A DNA stretch of 64,000 bases, from the NCBI GenBank assembly GCA_965250025.1, contig OZ252283.1, positions 930,001-994,000 of the forward strand. The letters run 5' to 3'. The first letter of the stretch is position 1. Each line of letters begins with the position of its first letter. A model generated the notes under the pieces. The model did no database searches. It was not told the origin of the DNA and saw only the letters and a program-made list of their open reading frames with translations. Below, piece by piece: positions 52,817-62,383 of this stretch. The position numbers were made by a program, and so were the translations under genes. The DNA is from CBDDLD01 sp965250025. Lineage in GTDB: Bacteria; Bacteroidota; Bacteroidia; Flavobacteriales; Flavobacteriaceae.

Positions 52817-53800
52817 TTAGCTTTCAGATAATAAACTATCCGATAGTTTTTGTTTTCGGTTAAGTTTTATAGGATATATGACGTAATAAAATAGGATTAT
52901 AAAAAGTGACAAAGCAATAATAGAAATGGCCAGCCAATCTGGCATTTCTGTATGTCGAGTGACAAAGCCTTCCAGAAATCCGGCTACAATAAAGAATGGA
53001 ACAGTGCTGATCAATATCTTAAGGCCATTTATGACGCCTCTTTTAAAAGCTTCTAACCTTGTATACGTACCCGTAAACAAAATGCTATTTCCCATTACTA
53101 AACCTGCACAGCCGGCAATAATAATAACAGAAATCTCTATAGTACCATGAATCCATATGGTTCTTGCAGATTCCCATAATAGTCCTTTTTCGTAAAAGAA
53201 GTATTGAAAACTGCCTAGCATGATACCATTCTGCATCATAATATAGAGTGTGCCAATACCAAACATAATACCATAGGCAAAGGCCATAAGAGCAACTTTA
53301 ATATTGTTTAGAGTGATACCCAGAAACATATTGAATTCTTCTTGTTCTTTGTACACAGCCATTGGATCACCCTTTTCAATATTATCTAAAGTCATATTTA
53401 CGTAGCCATCACCAAGGAATGAACGTACAAAATCACCTTCATTAGCAGCTGAAAAGGCACCAACTATTACAAATAAAGCAAAAGTTAAAAAAGCAATAAG
53501 AAGTTCCCGATGGTGCTGATAAAACATTAAAGGAAACTCGGTTTTGAAAAACGAGATCAATCTGTTTTTAGGCTCTTTTCTTGTTTTATATATAATTTGA
53601 TGTGCTTTTGAAGCGAGTTGATTGAGATAACGTTCGGTATTACTGCCACTATAAAAGGTTTTTGCGTAGCTTAAATGGTCGGTAAGTTCAATGTATACAT
53701 CAGAAATTAAATCAGGATCGATATTGGTATTATTTGTAAGAACTTTTTCAAATTCTAACCATTTATCTTTATTTTGCTTCACAAAAGCCGCTTCACGCAT
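52817..53800 (-). CDS. SpoIIM-family (stage II sporulation protein M-like) membrane protein
   Basis: 327 residues with a long N-terminal cytosolic helix region (MREAAFVKQNKDKWLEFEKV, YIELTDHLSYAKTFY) and five to six membrane segments from about 105 on. ESARTIWIHGTIEISVIIIA and GLVMGNSILFTG are family hallmarks. Outside sporulating bacteria the role is unknown, but it is regularly linked to RDD and MoxR genes. It is divergent from the RDD gene with 36 bp between starts. Confidence 0.9.
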   Translation of the reverse strand: MREAAFVKQNKDKWLEFEKVLTNNTNIDPDLISDVYIELTDHLSYAKTFYSGSNTERYLNQLASKAHQIIYKTRKEPKNRLISFFKTEFPLMFYQHHRELLIAFLTFALFVIVGAFSAANEGDFVRSFLGDGYVNMTLDNIEKGDPMAVYKEQEEFNMFLGITLNNIKVALMAFAYGIMFGIGTLYIMMQNGIMLGSFQYFFYEKGLLWESARTIWIHGTIEISVIIIAGCAGLVMGNSILFTGTYTRLEAFKRGVINGLKILISTVPFFIVAGFLEGFVTRHTEMPDWLAISIIALSLFIILFYYVIYPIKLNRKQKLSDSLLSES

Positions 53801-53836
53801 AGATCAATATCTTTTGGCTCTCAAAGAAAAGAAAAT

Positions 53837-54553
53837 ATGAATGAATTTCAAATAGAAACCGCTCAAAATGTAGGCATTGCCCAAAATGTAGCCAATATTG
53901 GAGACCGTATGTTTGGTTATCTAATTGACACTTTTGTGATCTTTGCCTATACCTTTGGAGCCGTATTATTGTTGATATATATGGATTTGGATTTTAGAGA
54001 TACCTGGGCCATTTATTTACTGGTTTCACTTCCTGCTTTTCTCTATTACGTTTTGTTGGAAACGTTTTGGGATGGTAAAACCATTGGAAAACATTTTATG
54101 AAAACCAGAGTGGTGAAATTGGATGGTTCTAAACCTGCTTTTTCCAATTACTTGATCCGATGGCTTTTGAGAATTGTCGATGTGGTATTGAGTACAGGCG
54201 GGATCGCTGCCTTAACGATTCTAATCCGTGGTAATGGTCAGCGTATTGGTGATATAGCGGCTGGCACTACTGTCATCAGTGAAAAGACCAGAGTTACTAT
54301 TAATGATACCATAGTTAGAGATATCCCTATGGATTATGTTCCGGTATATAGTCAGGTAACCATACTCAATGATAAAGACATTCAAACCGTAAAATCGCTG
54401 TATCAGGATGCTGTATATAAAGGCAATCATAACATTATTGTTAATCTGCACGATCGACTGGTAAAAATAATGCAGGTAGAACCTAAAGAGAAACCTATTG
54501 AATTTGTAGATCAGGTGATAAAGGATTATAACTATTACACGCAAAACATGTAA
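53837..54553 (+). CDS. RDD-family membrane protein
   Basis: 238 residues, start chosen at the ATG 53837 (MNEFQIETAQNVGIAQNVAN) rather than the upstream in-frame start at 53774, which lies inside the divergent SpoIIM gene. The domain has three membrane segments, with RMFGYLIDTFVI at the first and FWDGKTIGKHFMKTRVVKLDG at the loop, the RDD signature. The C-terminal cytosolic part is soluble. It is co-translated (TAATG) with the TRIC gene. Confidence 0.88.
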   Translation: MNEFQIETAQNVGIAQNVANIGDRMFGYLIDTFVIFAYTFGAVLLLIYMDLDFRDTWAIYLLVSLPAFLYYVLLETFWDGKTIGKHFMKTRVVKLDGSKPAFSNYLIRWLLRIVDVVLSTGGIAALTILIRGNGQRIGDIAAGTTVISEKTRVTINDTIVRDIPMDYVPVYSQVTILNDKDIQTVKSLYQDAVYKGNHNIIVNLHDRLVKIMQVEPKEKPIEFVDQVIKDYNYYTQNM

Positions 54554-55164
54554 TGTTTTTTCAAACCATTGACATACTAGGGACCATAGCTTTTGCAATT
54601 TCCGGGGTTTTAGTGGCTTTGGCTAAACGTATGGATCCTTTTGGGGTGTTTATTATCGCTTTTGTTACTGCTGTTGGTGGCGGGACATTAAGAGATCTTC
54701 TCATTGGTCAGACTCCTGTATTTTGGATGACAGATATGACCTTTATTTATGTCATTTTTTGTGCCACCTTACTCGCTGTTGTGTTTAGGAATAAGCTAAA
54801 CTACCTGCGACGTTCTTTGTTTTTATTCGATACCATAGGAATTGGTCTGTATACTGTAATCGGTGTAGAAAAGGGCCTAACGGCTGAACTGCATCCGATC
54901 ATTTGTATAGCTTTAGGTACTATGTCTGCATGTTTTGGAGGTGTTATCAGAGATATTCTGTGTAATGAGATTCCGGTAATATTCAGAAAAGAGATATATG
55001 CCACGGCATGTATTTTGGGAGGTACAAGTTATTTTGTGTTAAAGGCATTTCATCTTGAAGGTAATGCCGTTTTTATCATATCAGGAATTGTGGTTATTAC
55101 TATAAGACTATTAGCCGTGATTTTTAAAATTAGCTTACCAAGTATCTATAAGCCCGAGCGTTAG
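54553..55164 (+). CDS. TRIC/UPF0126-family membrane channel-like protein
   Basis: 203 residues with two repeated three-helix units, each containing a GG-x-x-RD motif (GGGTLRDLLIG near residue 45, GGVIRDILCNE near 132). These are the hallmarks of prokaryotic trimeric intracellular cation (TRIC) channel relatives (UPF0126, E. coli YicG). Potassium or glycine transport has been suggested for members. The stop overlaps the convergent peptidyl-prolyl isomerase gene by 4 nt. Confidence 0.9.
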   Translation: MFFQTIDILGTIAFAISGVLVALAKRMDPFGVFIIAFVTAVGGGTLRDLLIGQTPVFWMTDMTFIYVIFCATLLAVVFRNKLNYLRRSLFLFDTIGIGLYTVIGVEKGLTAELHPIICIALGTMSACFGGVIRDILCNEIPVIFRKEIYATACILGGTSYFVLKAFHLEGNAVFIISGIVVITIRLLAVIFKISLPSIYKPER

Positions 55165-55856
55165 TCAATGAGCTCTACTTTTCTAATGTATACATTCTTA
55201 AGCGGCCATTCGCCTTCGTCTGTTTCTACAGCTGCAATTTTATCGACCACATCCATACCCTTAATAACTTCTCCAAAAACAGTATAATCACCATCTAAGT
55301 ATGGCGCACCTCCTTTGCGTTGCACTATAAAGAATTGAAAAGGCGATGCCAGTTTATAAGCATTTTCTATTTCACTACTGGGCATGGAAACGGCACCCCG
55401 TTTGTGAGTATATCCACGTTTGGTATCGGGAGGTAATAGATATTTTCCAATCGTTCGGCGTCTTTTAGCAATATTATAATCGTCACTGCTGCCACCTTGG
55501 ATGACAAAGTTTTTTACGACTCTGTAAAACTGGGTGTTATCAAAATAGTGTTGCTTGGTTAAGAATACAAAATTGGCACGATGAAATTTGGTCTTATCGT
55601 ATAATAAGAGTTCTATATCTCCAAAATCTGTAGTGATTCTGACTTTATTTTCCTTATGATGTTTTTCGTATTCTAGAAAAAAATCCATAGCATTCTTATC
55701 TGTCAGCTTAGGATATTTACGTTCATTTACAGCCTTTTTTGAAGTTTCTTTTTTAGGAATAGAATCCTTTATAATCTCTGGAGTATGTTTTGAAGTTTGC
55801 TTATCTTCACAATTCCATAGTAAAAAACAAAAGCCAAATAGAATAAGAAATCTCAT
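55161..55856 (-). CDS. Cyclophilin-type peptidyl-prolyl isomerase lipoprotein
   Basis: 231 residues. A lipoprotein signal has its lipobox at LLWNC (Cys16). The cyclophilin domain is at about 75-230: RITTDFGDIELLLYD, FYRVVKNFVIQGG, GAVSMPSSEIENAY and the C-terminal YTVFGEVIKGMDVVDKI. It catalyses proline isomerisation in the envelope. Its start codon touches that of the divergent CoA pyrophosphatase gene with no bases between, so each promoter lies inside the other gene. Confidence 0.93.
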   Translation of the reverse strand: MRFLILFGFCFLLWNCEDKQTSKHTPEIIKDSIPKKETSKKAVNERKYPKLTDKNAMDFFLEYEKHHKENKVRITTDFGDIELLLYDKTKFHRANFVFLTKQHYFDNTQFYRVVKNFVIQGGSSDDYNIAKRRRTIGKYLLPPDTKRGYTHKRGAVSMPSSEIENAYKLASPFQFFIVQRKGGAPYLDGDYTVFGEVIKGMDVVDKIAAVETDEGEWPLKNVYIRKVELID

Positions 55857-56498
55857 ATGATTTTTGAAACGTTTTTAAATTCTGTCATAAAAATAGAAAA
55901 TATAGAACTTCCTGGAGAGGAAGCTCAGGCAAAAATGTCACCACCATATCGTTTAAAGCTTGCAAAACAAATGGCTGATAAACGAAAAGAAGCAAAAGAA
56001 GCCGGAGTCATGGCTTTGTTTTATCCTACCAGAGCTCAGCAAACGTCTTTAGCTCTTATATTGAGGAAAACCTATAAAGGTGTACATTCAGCTCAGGTGG
56101 GTTTTCCCGGAGGTAAATATGAAATAGGGGATGAGAATTTTACACAAACAGCGTTAAGAGAAACCGAAGAGGAGATAGGCATAGACAGAACCCGAATTCA
56201 CGTAGTAAAAGCCATGTCGCCAATGTACATACCTCCCAGTAATTTTATAGTACATCCTTTTGTTGGTTTTACTGAACATGTGCCTGAATTTAAAAAACAA
56301 GATGATGAAGTTGAAGCTATTATTGAAGTTAGCCTGAATGATTTTTTAAAAGACACAAATGTCATATCTACCAAAGTGCCCACCAGCTACAATGTTGAGG
56401 TAGAGGTGCCTGCATTTCATTTAAATAATCATATTGTATGGGGAGCTACCGCAATGATGCTTAGCGAAATCAAAGACTTGTTAAAACAAGTACTCTAG
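55857..56498 (+). CDS. CoA pyrophosphatase (Nudix hydrolase)
   Basis: 213 residues. The Nudix box reads GGKYEIGDENFTQTALRETE with EEIGI after, near residues 88-112, with the RExEE core. The N-terminal GVMALFYPT-type lead and C-terminal PPSNFIVHPFVGF fit the CoA-pyrophosphatase subfamily (UPF0035-like), which degrades CoA and related nucleotides. The N-terminus MIFETFLNSVIK is plausible for the family, supporting the ATG at 55857 even though it abuts the divergent gene. Confidence 0.9.
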   Translation: MIFETFLNSVIKIENIELPGEEAQAKMSPPYRLKLAKQMADKRKEAKEAGVMALFYPTRAQQTSLALILRKTYKGVHSAQVGFPGGKYEIGDENFTQTALRETEEEIGIDRTRIHVVKAMSPMYIPPSNFIVHPFVGFTEHVPEFKKQDDEVEAIIEVSLNDFLKDTNVISTKVPTSYNVEVEVPAFHLNNHIVWGATAMMLSEIKDLLKQVL

Positions 56499-56532
56499 CA
56501 TGACTTATTTATTACATTTGTAGCGCAGAAAA

Positions 56533-57342
56533 ATGAAATTCGCTATGGGATTATTCAAAAAGAATCCTTTTGGACATATACTTTTCGTTAAAAAATGGCT
56601 AATCAGAATATTGGGAATATTAACCCATAGGAGGTTTAGGGGGTTTAACGAATTACAGATTGAAGGTTCTGATATTATAAAGAACTTGCCGGATACTAAT
56701 GTGCTGTTTATTTCAAACCACCAAACTTACTTTGCCGATGTTATTGCTATGTTTCATGTGTTCAACGCCAGTTTAAGTGGGCGTTTAGATAATATCAAAA
56801 ATGTAGGTTACTTATGGAATCCTAAGTTGAACATATACTATGTGGCAGCTAAAGAGACTATGAAATCGGGTTTAATTCCTAAGATATTTGCTTATACGGG
56901 CTCCATTAGTATAGAGAGGACCTGGAGATCTCAAGGGAAAGATATTAACAGGCAAGTTAAAATGAGTGACATTACCAGCATCAAACGGGCTTTAGATGAC
57001 GGTTGGGTAGTAACTTTTCCTCAAGGGACTACTACGCCATTTAAACCTATTAGAAAAGGAACAGCTCATATTATAAAAACATATAAGCCATTGGTGGTTC
57101 CTATTGTTATTGACGGTTTTAGACGATCGTTTGATAAAAAAGGGTTACGGGTTAAGAAAAAGAATATCTACCAATCTATGGAAATTAAACAGCCTTTAGA
57201 TATCGATTATGATAATGAATCCATAGCTGATATTGTAGAGAAGATTGAATATGCCATAGAGCAACACCCTTCATTTTTAAAAGTTATTCCACAAGAAGAA
57301 CTAATGGCCAAAGAAGAGCTAAACAAGCAACGTGAGTGGTAA
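56533..57342 (+). CDS. 1-acyl-sn-glycerol-3-phosphate acyltransferase (PlsC-like)
   Basis: 269 residues. The HX4D catalytic motif is NHQTYFAD near residue 63, and the substrate-binding FPQGTT near 163. One early membrane-associated helix (about 15-32) is present. The family transfers acyl chains to lysophosphatidic acid at the inner membrane. There is also an in-frame ATG four codons downstream (MGLFKKNPFG); both are plausible. Confidence 0.9.
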   Translation: MKFAMGLFKKNPFGHILFVKKWLIRILGILTHRRFRGFNELQIEGSDIIKNLPDTNVLFISNHQTYFADVIAMFHVFNASLSGRLDNIKNVGYLWNPKLNIYYVAAKETMKSGLIPKIFAYTGSISIERTWRSQGKDINRQVKMSDITSIKRALDDGWVVTFPQGTTTPFKPIRKGTAHIIKTYKPLVVPIVIDGFRRSFDKKGLRVKKKNIYQSMEIKQPLDIDYDNESIADIVEKIEYAIEQHPSFLKVIPQEELMAKEELNKQREW

Positions 57343-57351
57343 ATGATTTAT

Positions 57352-57987
57352 TTAGACCTCTAACTTTTTAAGTTCGTTATAATTTCTGTTGAGTCGTTTC
57401 AATAAAATACCGTAGATAAGCTTATAGAACAGCCAGATAAGTAATACGAAAACGGCAGTTACAACGATCATGATTGACAATAATAAAAACAATTGCTTGT
57501 CATTGTAATTTTCCAATTTCGAAGTGATTACCGGGTCGTGCGTTAATGTGTAGTAAAGTCCGAAAGCAAATGATAAAAATGCAACAATAAGGTTATAAAT
57601 GACATACCATTTAATGACCTTTCGTGTTTTTAGAATGTTCTGCATTAAGGTCTTGGCATTATCAATAACTGAAATGGATTTATGCGCTTTAAAGAGTAAA
57701 TAAATGAACAAGATAATGATAGCATAACTAAAAATGGTTAACCCTAACATTAAGGTACCATTACCATACATATCATTTATTTTTGTACGAAATTCGGCAG
57801 ACGAAAAATAGGGGATGGAATTTATTACGATCCAGAATACCAATTCTGCGATACTGATGTAAAATAAAGTTTTTACTATCGAAGATGATCGTTTATGGAT
57901 CATCGGATAAATATCAGTCTCAGAGAATACTTTGAATTTTCCTTCGGATTTATTCCAATCCTTTTTTAATAGCTCTAATTCATCCAT
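57352..57987 (-). CDS. Membrane protein paired with ECF sigma factor (possible anti-sigma)
   Basis: 211 residues. A soluble N-terminal segment (MDELELLKKDWNKSEGKFKV) is followed by four membrane segments (about 38-58, 80-105, 125-145 and 165-185). It begins 4 bp after the ECF sigma gene on the same strand. The N-terminal acidic-helical stretch followed by membrane helices is common for membrane proteins cotranscribed with ECF sigma factors in this family. Anti-sigma function is inferred only from position. Confidence 0.78.
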   Translation of the reverse strand: MDELELLKKDWNKSEGKFKVFSETDIYPMIHKRSSSIVKTLFYISIAELVFWIVINSIPYFSSAEFRTKINDMYGNGTLMLGLTIFSYAIIILFIYLLFKAHKSISVIDNAKTLMQNILKTRKVIKWYVIYNLIVAFLSFAFGLYYTLTHDPVITSKLENYNDKQLFLLLSIMIVVTAVFVLLIWLFYKLIYGILLKRLNRNYNELKKLEV

Positions 57988-57991
57988 AACC

Positions 57992-58486
57992 TTACGGATT
58001 TAATATGGTTCTTAATTTCTTTTTAACACGATTCATTTTGACACGTGCATTAACTTCAGTAATTCCTAATGTTTCACTTATCTCTCTATAATCTTTATCC
58101 TCCAGATATAAGAATACCAAAGCTTTTTCTATATCATTAAGTTGATGTACTGCCTGATACAATAATTTCAGTTGTTCTTCTTCAGTATCATCATACTCTT
58201 CAGATTTTATTTTAAATTGAATCGGATCAAACTCATAGGTTTGTATTTGCCGTTTCGATTTTCTATATAGTGTTATCGCAGTATTAAGTCCTACACGATA
58301 CATCCAGGTACTAAATTTTGAGTCGCCTCTAAATTTAGGATAAGCCCGCCATAACTGTATGGTGATCTCCTGAAACAAATCATTGTGAGCATCCTGATTA
58401 TTAGTATAAAGCCTGCAGACTTTATGAATAATATTTTGGTGCTGACGCAACTGTTCAACAAAACTATGTTCGAGTTCCTTATTCAA
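57992..58486 (-). CDS. ECF sigma factor
   Basis: 164 residues. Region 2 (about 20-80) includes TNNQDAHNDLFQEITIQLW, region 4 (about 105-160) includes LNDIEKALVFLYLEDKDYRE and ISETLGITEVNARVKMNRV. There is no long C-terminal extension. Paired with the membrane protein downstream. The signal and regulon are unknown. Confidence 0.92.
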   Translation of the reverse strand: MNKELEHSFVEQLRQHQNIIHKVCRLYTNNQDAHNDLFQEITIQLWRAYPKFRGDSKFSTWMYRVGLNTAITLYRKSKRQIQTYEFDPIQFKIKSEEYDDTEEEQLKLLYQAVHQLNDIEKALVFLYLEDKDYREISETLGITEVNARVKMNRVKKKLRTILNP

Positions 58487-58533
58487 TTTTTGGTAGTTAG
58501 TACATTTTATAAGTAGTCAAAATGTAAAACATG

Positions 58534-59208
58534 TTACAGTTTTAATTTTAAAATTCCCAAAACAATGAAATACTGTGCCATGGCATAGGTAAGCATAATA
58601 CTTATATTGGCATGAAAAAGAGGTGTGTAGAATTTATTCAATGCCAGAATGCTATCAGAAATCATGAATAATATTGCGCCTATAACCACCAATTTGTAAC
58701 TGAAAGTGTTTACACTACCTTTTCTCATAAACGCTGTAATCGACATTGTTAAAATAACTGTCATGTAAGCCACAACCGGAATCAACATTTGACCTAAACC
58801 ATCGTATAATAAATAAAACAAACCTATTGCATAAATGATCAAAACACCTATAATACCATAGGGTTTAATAGCCTTATTTCTATGTTTTAAAAAAGTGAAT
58901 ACATACATGATATGCGCCATTAAAAAGGCAGCCAAACCTAAAGTGAAAAAGAGCGGGTCTTTATCAACCAGCATCAAGAGAATATCCCCAATAAGACTAA
59001 AAATTAAGGCTGCCAGAGTGTAGTTCCTAATCGCATTGTTTTTCCATCTAAATTGTGAAATAAAATAGATGATAAGGCTCGAAACGATAGCCGGTTTAGC
59101 AATAAAGTGAACAGCTGTAAAAGCTGTACCATTTGCGGATACGAGTTCTGTAATAACTATCAGAATATAAAAGAGAATGAACAACCTATCATTTTTGTTG
59201 AGTTTCAT
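58534..59208 (-). CDS. YhhN-family lysoplasmalogenase-like membrane protein
   Basis: 224 residues with eight membrane segments. The family is YhhN/TMEM86, whose eukaryotic members hydrolyse lysoplasmalogens. GDILLMLVDKDPLFFTLGLA carries one conserved region and MISDSILALNKF another. I chose the ATG at 59208 rather than the TTG at 59226 because the latter lies inside the -7 box at 59224-59231. Bacterial role uncertain. Confidence 0.88.
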   Translation of the reverse strand: MKLNKNDRLFILFYILIVITELVSANGTAFTAVHFIAKPAIVSSLIIYFISQFRWKNNAIRNYTLAALIFSLIGDILLMLVDKDPLFFTLGLAAFLMAHIMYVFTFLKHRNKAIKPYGIIGVLIIYAIGLFYLLYDGLGQMLIPVVAYMTVILTMSITAFMRKGSVNTFSYKLVVIGAILFMISDSILALNKFYTPLFHANISIMLTYAMAQYFIVLGILKLKL

Positions 59209-59223
59209 AGATTCAAATTTTAT

Positions 59224-59231
59224 CAAATATA
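59224..59231 (-). promoter_or_regulatory. -7 box of lysoplasmalogenase-like gene, deciding its start
   Basis: TATATTTG on the minus strand fits TAnnTTTG; transcription would start near 59217, leaving a leader of about 10 nt to the ATG at 59208. Confidence 0.55.
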
Positions 59232-59325
59232 TTCAATTCGTCATTGATTTTTAACAGTTGGGTAGATTACAATTCATTGCCCTTTGATTTTGATGGAAGT
59301 TTGTGTCGTAAAAAATCACACACTA

Positions 59326-61491
59326 ATGAAAAACCATCAATTAAAACCGTTAATCCTTATCACATTTATACTATTTGGCATGGCTGTCAAAGCACAAACC
59401 TTGATCTCCGGAAAGGTAACGGACCACAAAAACCAACCTATTATAGGTGCTAATGTATATCTCAATGGGACCTATGATGGAAATACAACTAATGAAGAAG
59501 GCATTTTTTCGTTTAAAACAGAAGAAGCAGGTGTGCAACAACTCATCATATCCTATTTGTCTTACGAAACAAAAACGATCAGTTTAAACGTAAAGCAAAT
59601 GAAAGATATGACCATAAAATTAAGAGAAGATGTAAATACTTTAGATGCTGTGGTTATTTCAGCAGGAACCTTTGAGGCTAATGATAATAGCAAGGTATCC
59701 GTGTTGAAACCTTTGGATGTTGTAACAACGGCTAGTGCTTTGGGCGATTTCGTAGGCGCACTTCAGACCTTACCCGGGACTTCTAATGTTTCAGAAGATG
59801 GACGTTTGTTTGTAAGAGGAGGTTCTGCAGACGAAACCCAAATATTTATAGATGGTATAAGAGTCTTTACACCATATACACCAACAACAAATAACATACC
59901 TGCCAGAGGACGATATTCCCCGTTCTTATTTGATGGTATAACCTTCTCAACCGGAGGGTATTCAGCGGAATATGGACAGGCATTATCGAGTGTGCTGCTT
60001 TTAAATACTATAGACGAACCGGATCAGGAAAAAACAGATGTAGGTATCATGACGGTTGGTGCCAGTATAGGTAATACTCAAAAGTGGGATAATACCTCTC
60101 TTAGTGTAAGTGCATCTTATATAAATTTGGCGCCTTATCTTGCTGTATTTGAAGATAGAAACGATTGGGAAACTCCTGTTAGTGCGGCACAAGGCGAAGC
60201 TGTTTTTAGACAAAAAACAAACAAAGGCCTAGTTAAATTTTATGCTGCTTTCGATACTACGAATTTAGAACTGACACAGGATGATATTAATGAGGAAGAT
60301 GGCGTGTATTTTAAACTCAACAACAATAACTTTTATGCCAATACATCTTATAAAGGCATATTGAATGATAATTGGAGCTTGTCTACCGGTCTTAGCTATA
60401 CACTGTCTGATAACAAAGTTGGGATAGAAGAGAGTGATATTAATGGCACTGAAAATTCAATACATGCAAAGTTAAAGCTTAAAAAAAGGTTCAGTAGCCG
60501 ATTTAAATTGAATTTTGGTGTAGAGCAATTTCTAACAGATTTTGATGAAAACTTTAAAGAAGATAGTATTGATGAAACCTATGGGTTTGATAATAATATT
60601 TCTGCAGCTTTTGTAGAAGCTGATGTCATCTTTTCTAAGGCTATAGCACTAAAAGCCGGGTTAAGGCTGGATTATAGCAGCATATTTAAAGAAACAACTT
60701 TAGCTCCTAGATTGGCAATAGCCTACAAAACATCATCTAAAGGGCAATTATCATTAGCCTATGGTAATTTCTATCAAAACCCATCAAATAATGTACTCAA
60801 GTTTGAACAGGATTTGCAGGCGCAAAGCACATCACATTATATTCTGAATTATCAATATGTCGATAAAGGTAAAATATTTAGGGCTGAGGTTTATAGAAAA
60901 GAATACGATCATTTAGTGAAGTTTGATACTAATATCGCATCATTTAATAGTAATTTTAATTCTAATGGTGATGGTTACGCTCAGGGACTTGATCTGTTTT
61001 GGAGAGATAATAAGAGCATTAATAATATCGATTATTGGGTGAGCTATTCGTATTTGGATACCGAGCGCAATTTTAGAAACTATCCCGAATCTGCACAGCC
61101 TAATTTTGCAACAAAGCATAACCTGTCGATCGTAGGGAAGTATTGGGTCAATGATTGGAAAAGTCAAATAGGGATCAGTTATGCGTTTTCTTCAGGGCGG
61201 CCATATACCAATCCTAATACAGATACTTTTTTAGGCGAACGGGCGAAGAGTTTTAACAGTATAAGCTTGAATTGGGCATACCTTCTAAGCCAACAAAAAA
61301 TACTGTACTTTTCTATTAATAATGTTTTGGGATTCAATAATATCAACGGTTATCAATATGCCAATACACCTGATGTTAACGGTAATTTTTCGCGCCGGGC
61401 TTTAGTACCAGCGGCAGACCAGTTTTTTTTCGTAGGATTCTTTTGGACCATCAGTGAGGATGGAAAGGATAATCAATTAGATAATTTGTAA
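59326..61491 (+). CDS. TonB-dependent receptor with carboxypeptidase-regulatory-like domain
   Basis: 721 residues from the ATG at 59326, chosen because it starts the signal peptide (MKNHQLKPLILITFILFGMA); an in-frame start at 59284 would add 14 residues before it. A carboxypeptidase-D regulatory-like domain (about 25-105: SGKVTDHKNQPIIGANVYLN) precedes the plug (about 120-220: LGDFVGALQTLPGTSNVSED, FVRGGSADETQIFIDGI) and a beta-barrel. It lacks an STN domain and so is a transporter only. The downstream TonB gene is the likely energy partner. Confidence 0.92.
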   Translation: MKNHQLKPLILITFILFGMAVKAQTLISGKVTDHKNQPIIGANVYLNGTYDGNTTNEEGIFSFKTEEAGVQQLIISYLSYETKTISLNVKQMKDMTIKLREDVNTLDAVVISAGTFEANDNSKVSVLKPLDVVTTASALGDFVGALQTLPGTSNVSEDGRLFVRGGSADETQIFIDGIRVFTPYTPTTNNIPARGRYSPFLFDGITFSTGGYSAEYGQALSSVLLLNTIDEPDQEKTDVGIMTVGASIGNTQKWDNTSLSVSASYINLAPYLAVFEDRNDWETPVSAAQGEAVFRQKTNKGLVKFYAAFDTTNLELTQDDINEEDGVYFKLNNNNFYANTSYKGILNDNWSLSTGLSYTLSDNKVGIEESDINGTENSIHAKLKLKKRFSSRFKLNFGVEQFLTDFDENFKEDSIDETYGFDNNISAAFVEADVIFSKAIALKAGLRLDYSSIFKETTLAPRLAIAYKTSSKGQLSLAYGNFYQNPSNNVLKFEQDLQAQSTSHYILNYQYVDKGKIFRAEVYRKEYDHLVKFDTNIASFNSNFNSNGDGYAQGLDLFWRDNKSINNIDYWVSYSYLDTERNFRNYPESAQPNFATKHNLSIVGKYWVNDWKSQIGISYAFSSGRPYTNPNTDTFLGERAKSFNSISLNWAYLLSQQKILYFSINNVLGFNNINGYQYANTPDVNGNFSRRALVPAADQFFFVGFFWTISEDGKDNQLDNL

Positions 61492-61580
61492 GGGCCGTAA
61501 ATGTCAAATTGGTAAACATGACTTTTATCATGGTTTTTCTCCGATATAGGTGATAGCTTTATACTATAAAACTAAGCGTC

Positions 61581-62309
61581 ATGGAACTCAAGAAGAACCC
61601 AAAAGCCAATGTAGGTCGAAACAGCAGTTTATATTTTGCTGTTGGCTTAAACGTAATGCTAGTCCTGACATATCTGGGCTTAGAGCATAAGACCTATGAC
61701 CGAAGTGCAACAGAAGTTGATGTTTTAATGTTAACTGAGCAGTTAGAAGAAGACATTCCGATTACGAATATCAGCATTCCACCGCCACCGCCACCGCCAA
61801 AAATTACAGCTGCACAGTCTGTAAAAGTGGTTGAGGATATGGAAGATATTGAAGAGACTGTAGTGGAAAGTAATGAAATAGATCAGGATGCAGTTATAGA
61901 AGAGCGTACAGTAACCGTTGAAGAAGTAGAAGTAGAGGAGGTGGAGGAAGATATCGAAGTACCATTTGCAGTAATAGAAGTTGTTCCTAAATTTCCTGGA
62001 TGCACAGGTACCAACGAAGAACTAAAGGCTTGTTTTCAGCGAAAGATGCAAGAACATTTACTTAAGAATTTTAGATATCCGGAGACCGCTAAAGAATTAG
62101 GAATACATGGAAAAGTTTATGTGTTTTTCCTGATAGACAAGTACGGTTATGTCACCAAAGTTAAGAGTAGAGGGCCGGATAAAATGTTAGAGAAAGAAGC
62201 TGAGCGTATTGTAGGGCTATTACCAAAGATGATACCCGGTAAACAACGCAATAAGAATGTAGGTGTGCCTTATAGCTTACCCATCAATTTTCAACTTAAA
62301 ACACAGTAA
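61581..62309 (+). CDS. TonB-family energy transducer
   Basis: 242 residues. There is one N-terminal membrane segment (about 18-36), a proline run (PPPPPPPK near 70), an acidic spacer with EEVEVEEVEEDIE and a C-terminal TonB domain (about 150-240: FRYPETAKELGIHGKVYVFF, PYSLPINFQL). TonB carries energy from ExbBD to outer-membrane receptors. It is 90 bp downstream of a receptor gene, in the same direction, suggesting a dedicated pair. ExbBD genes are not in the window. Confidence 0.93.
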   Translation: MELKKNPKANVGRNSSLYFAVGLNVMLVLTYLGLEHKTYDRSATEVDVLMLTEQLEEDIPITNISIPPPPPPPKITAAQSVKVVEDMEDIEETVVESNEIDQDAVIEERTVTVEEVEVEEVEEDIEVPFAVIEVVPKFPGCTGTNEELKACFQRKMQEHLLKNFRYPETAKELGIHGKVYVFFLIDKYGYVTKVKSRGPDKMLEKEAERIVGLLPKMIPGKQRNKNVGVPYSLPINFQLKTQ

Positions 62310-62345
62310 CGAATCATGGTTTCGAGTTAATAATTATCTAGGATT

Positions 62346-62375
62346 AGGCCTCAGGAATGAGGCCTTTTCTTTTTA
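62346..62375 (+). terminator. Terminator after the tonB-like gene
   Basis: AGGCCTCA/TGAGGCCT stem with GGAA loop, followed by a T-rich tract; convergent with the 62384 gene. Confidence 0.85.
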
Positions 62376-62383
62376 ATATGGAA

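Noticed and set aside
59226..59226. TTG start for the lysoplasmalogenase-like protein
   Set aside because: It lies inside the predicted -7 promoter box; the ATG at 59208 is preferred.
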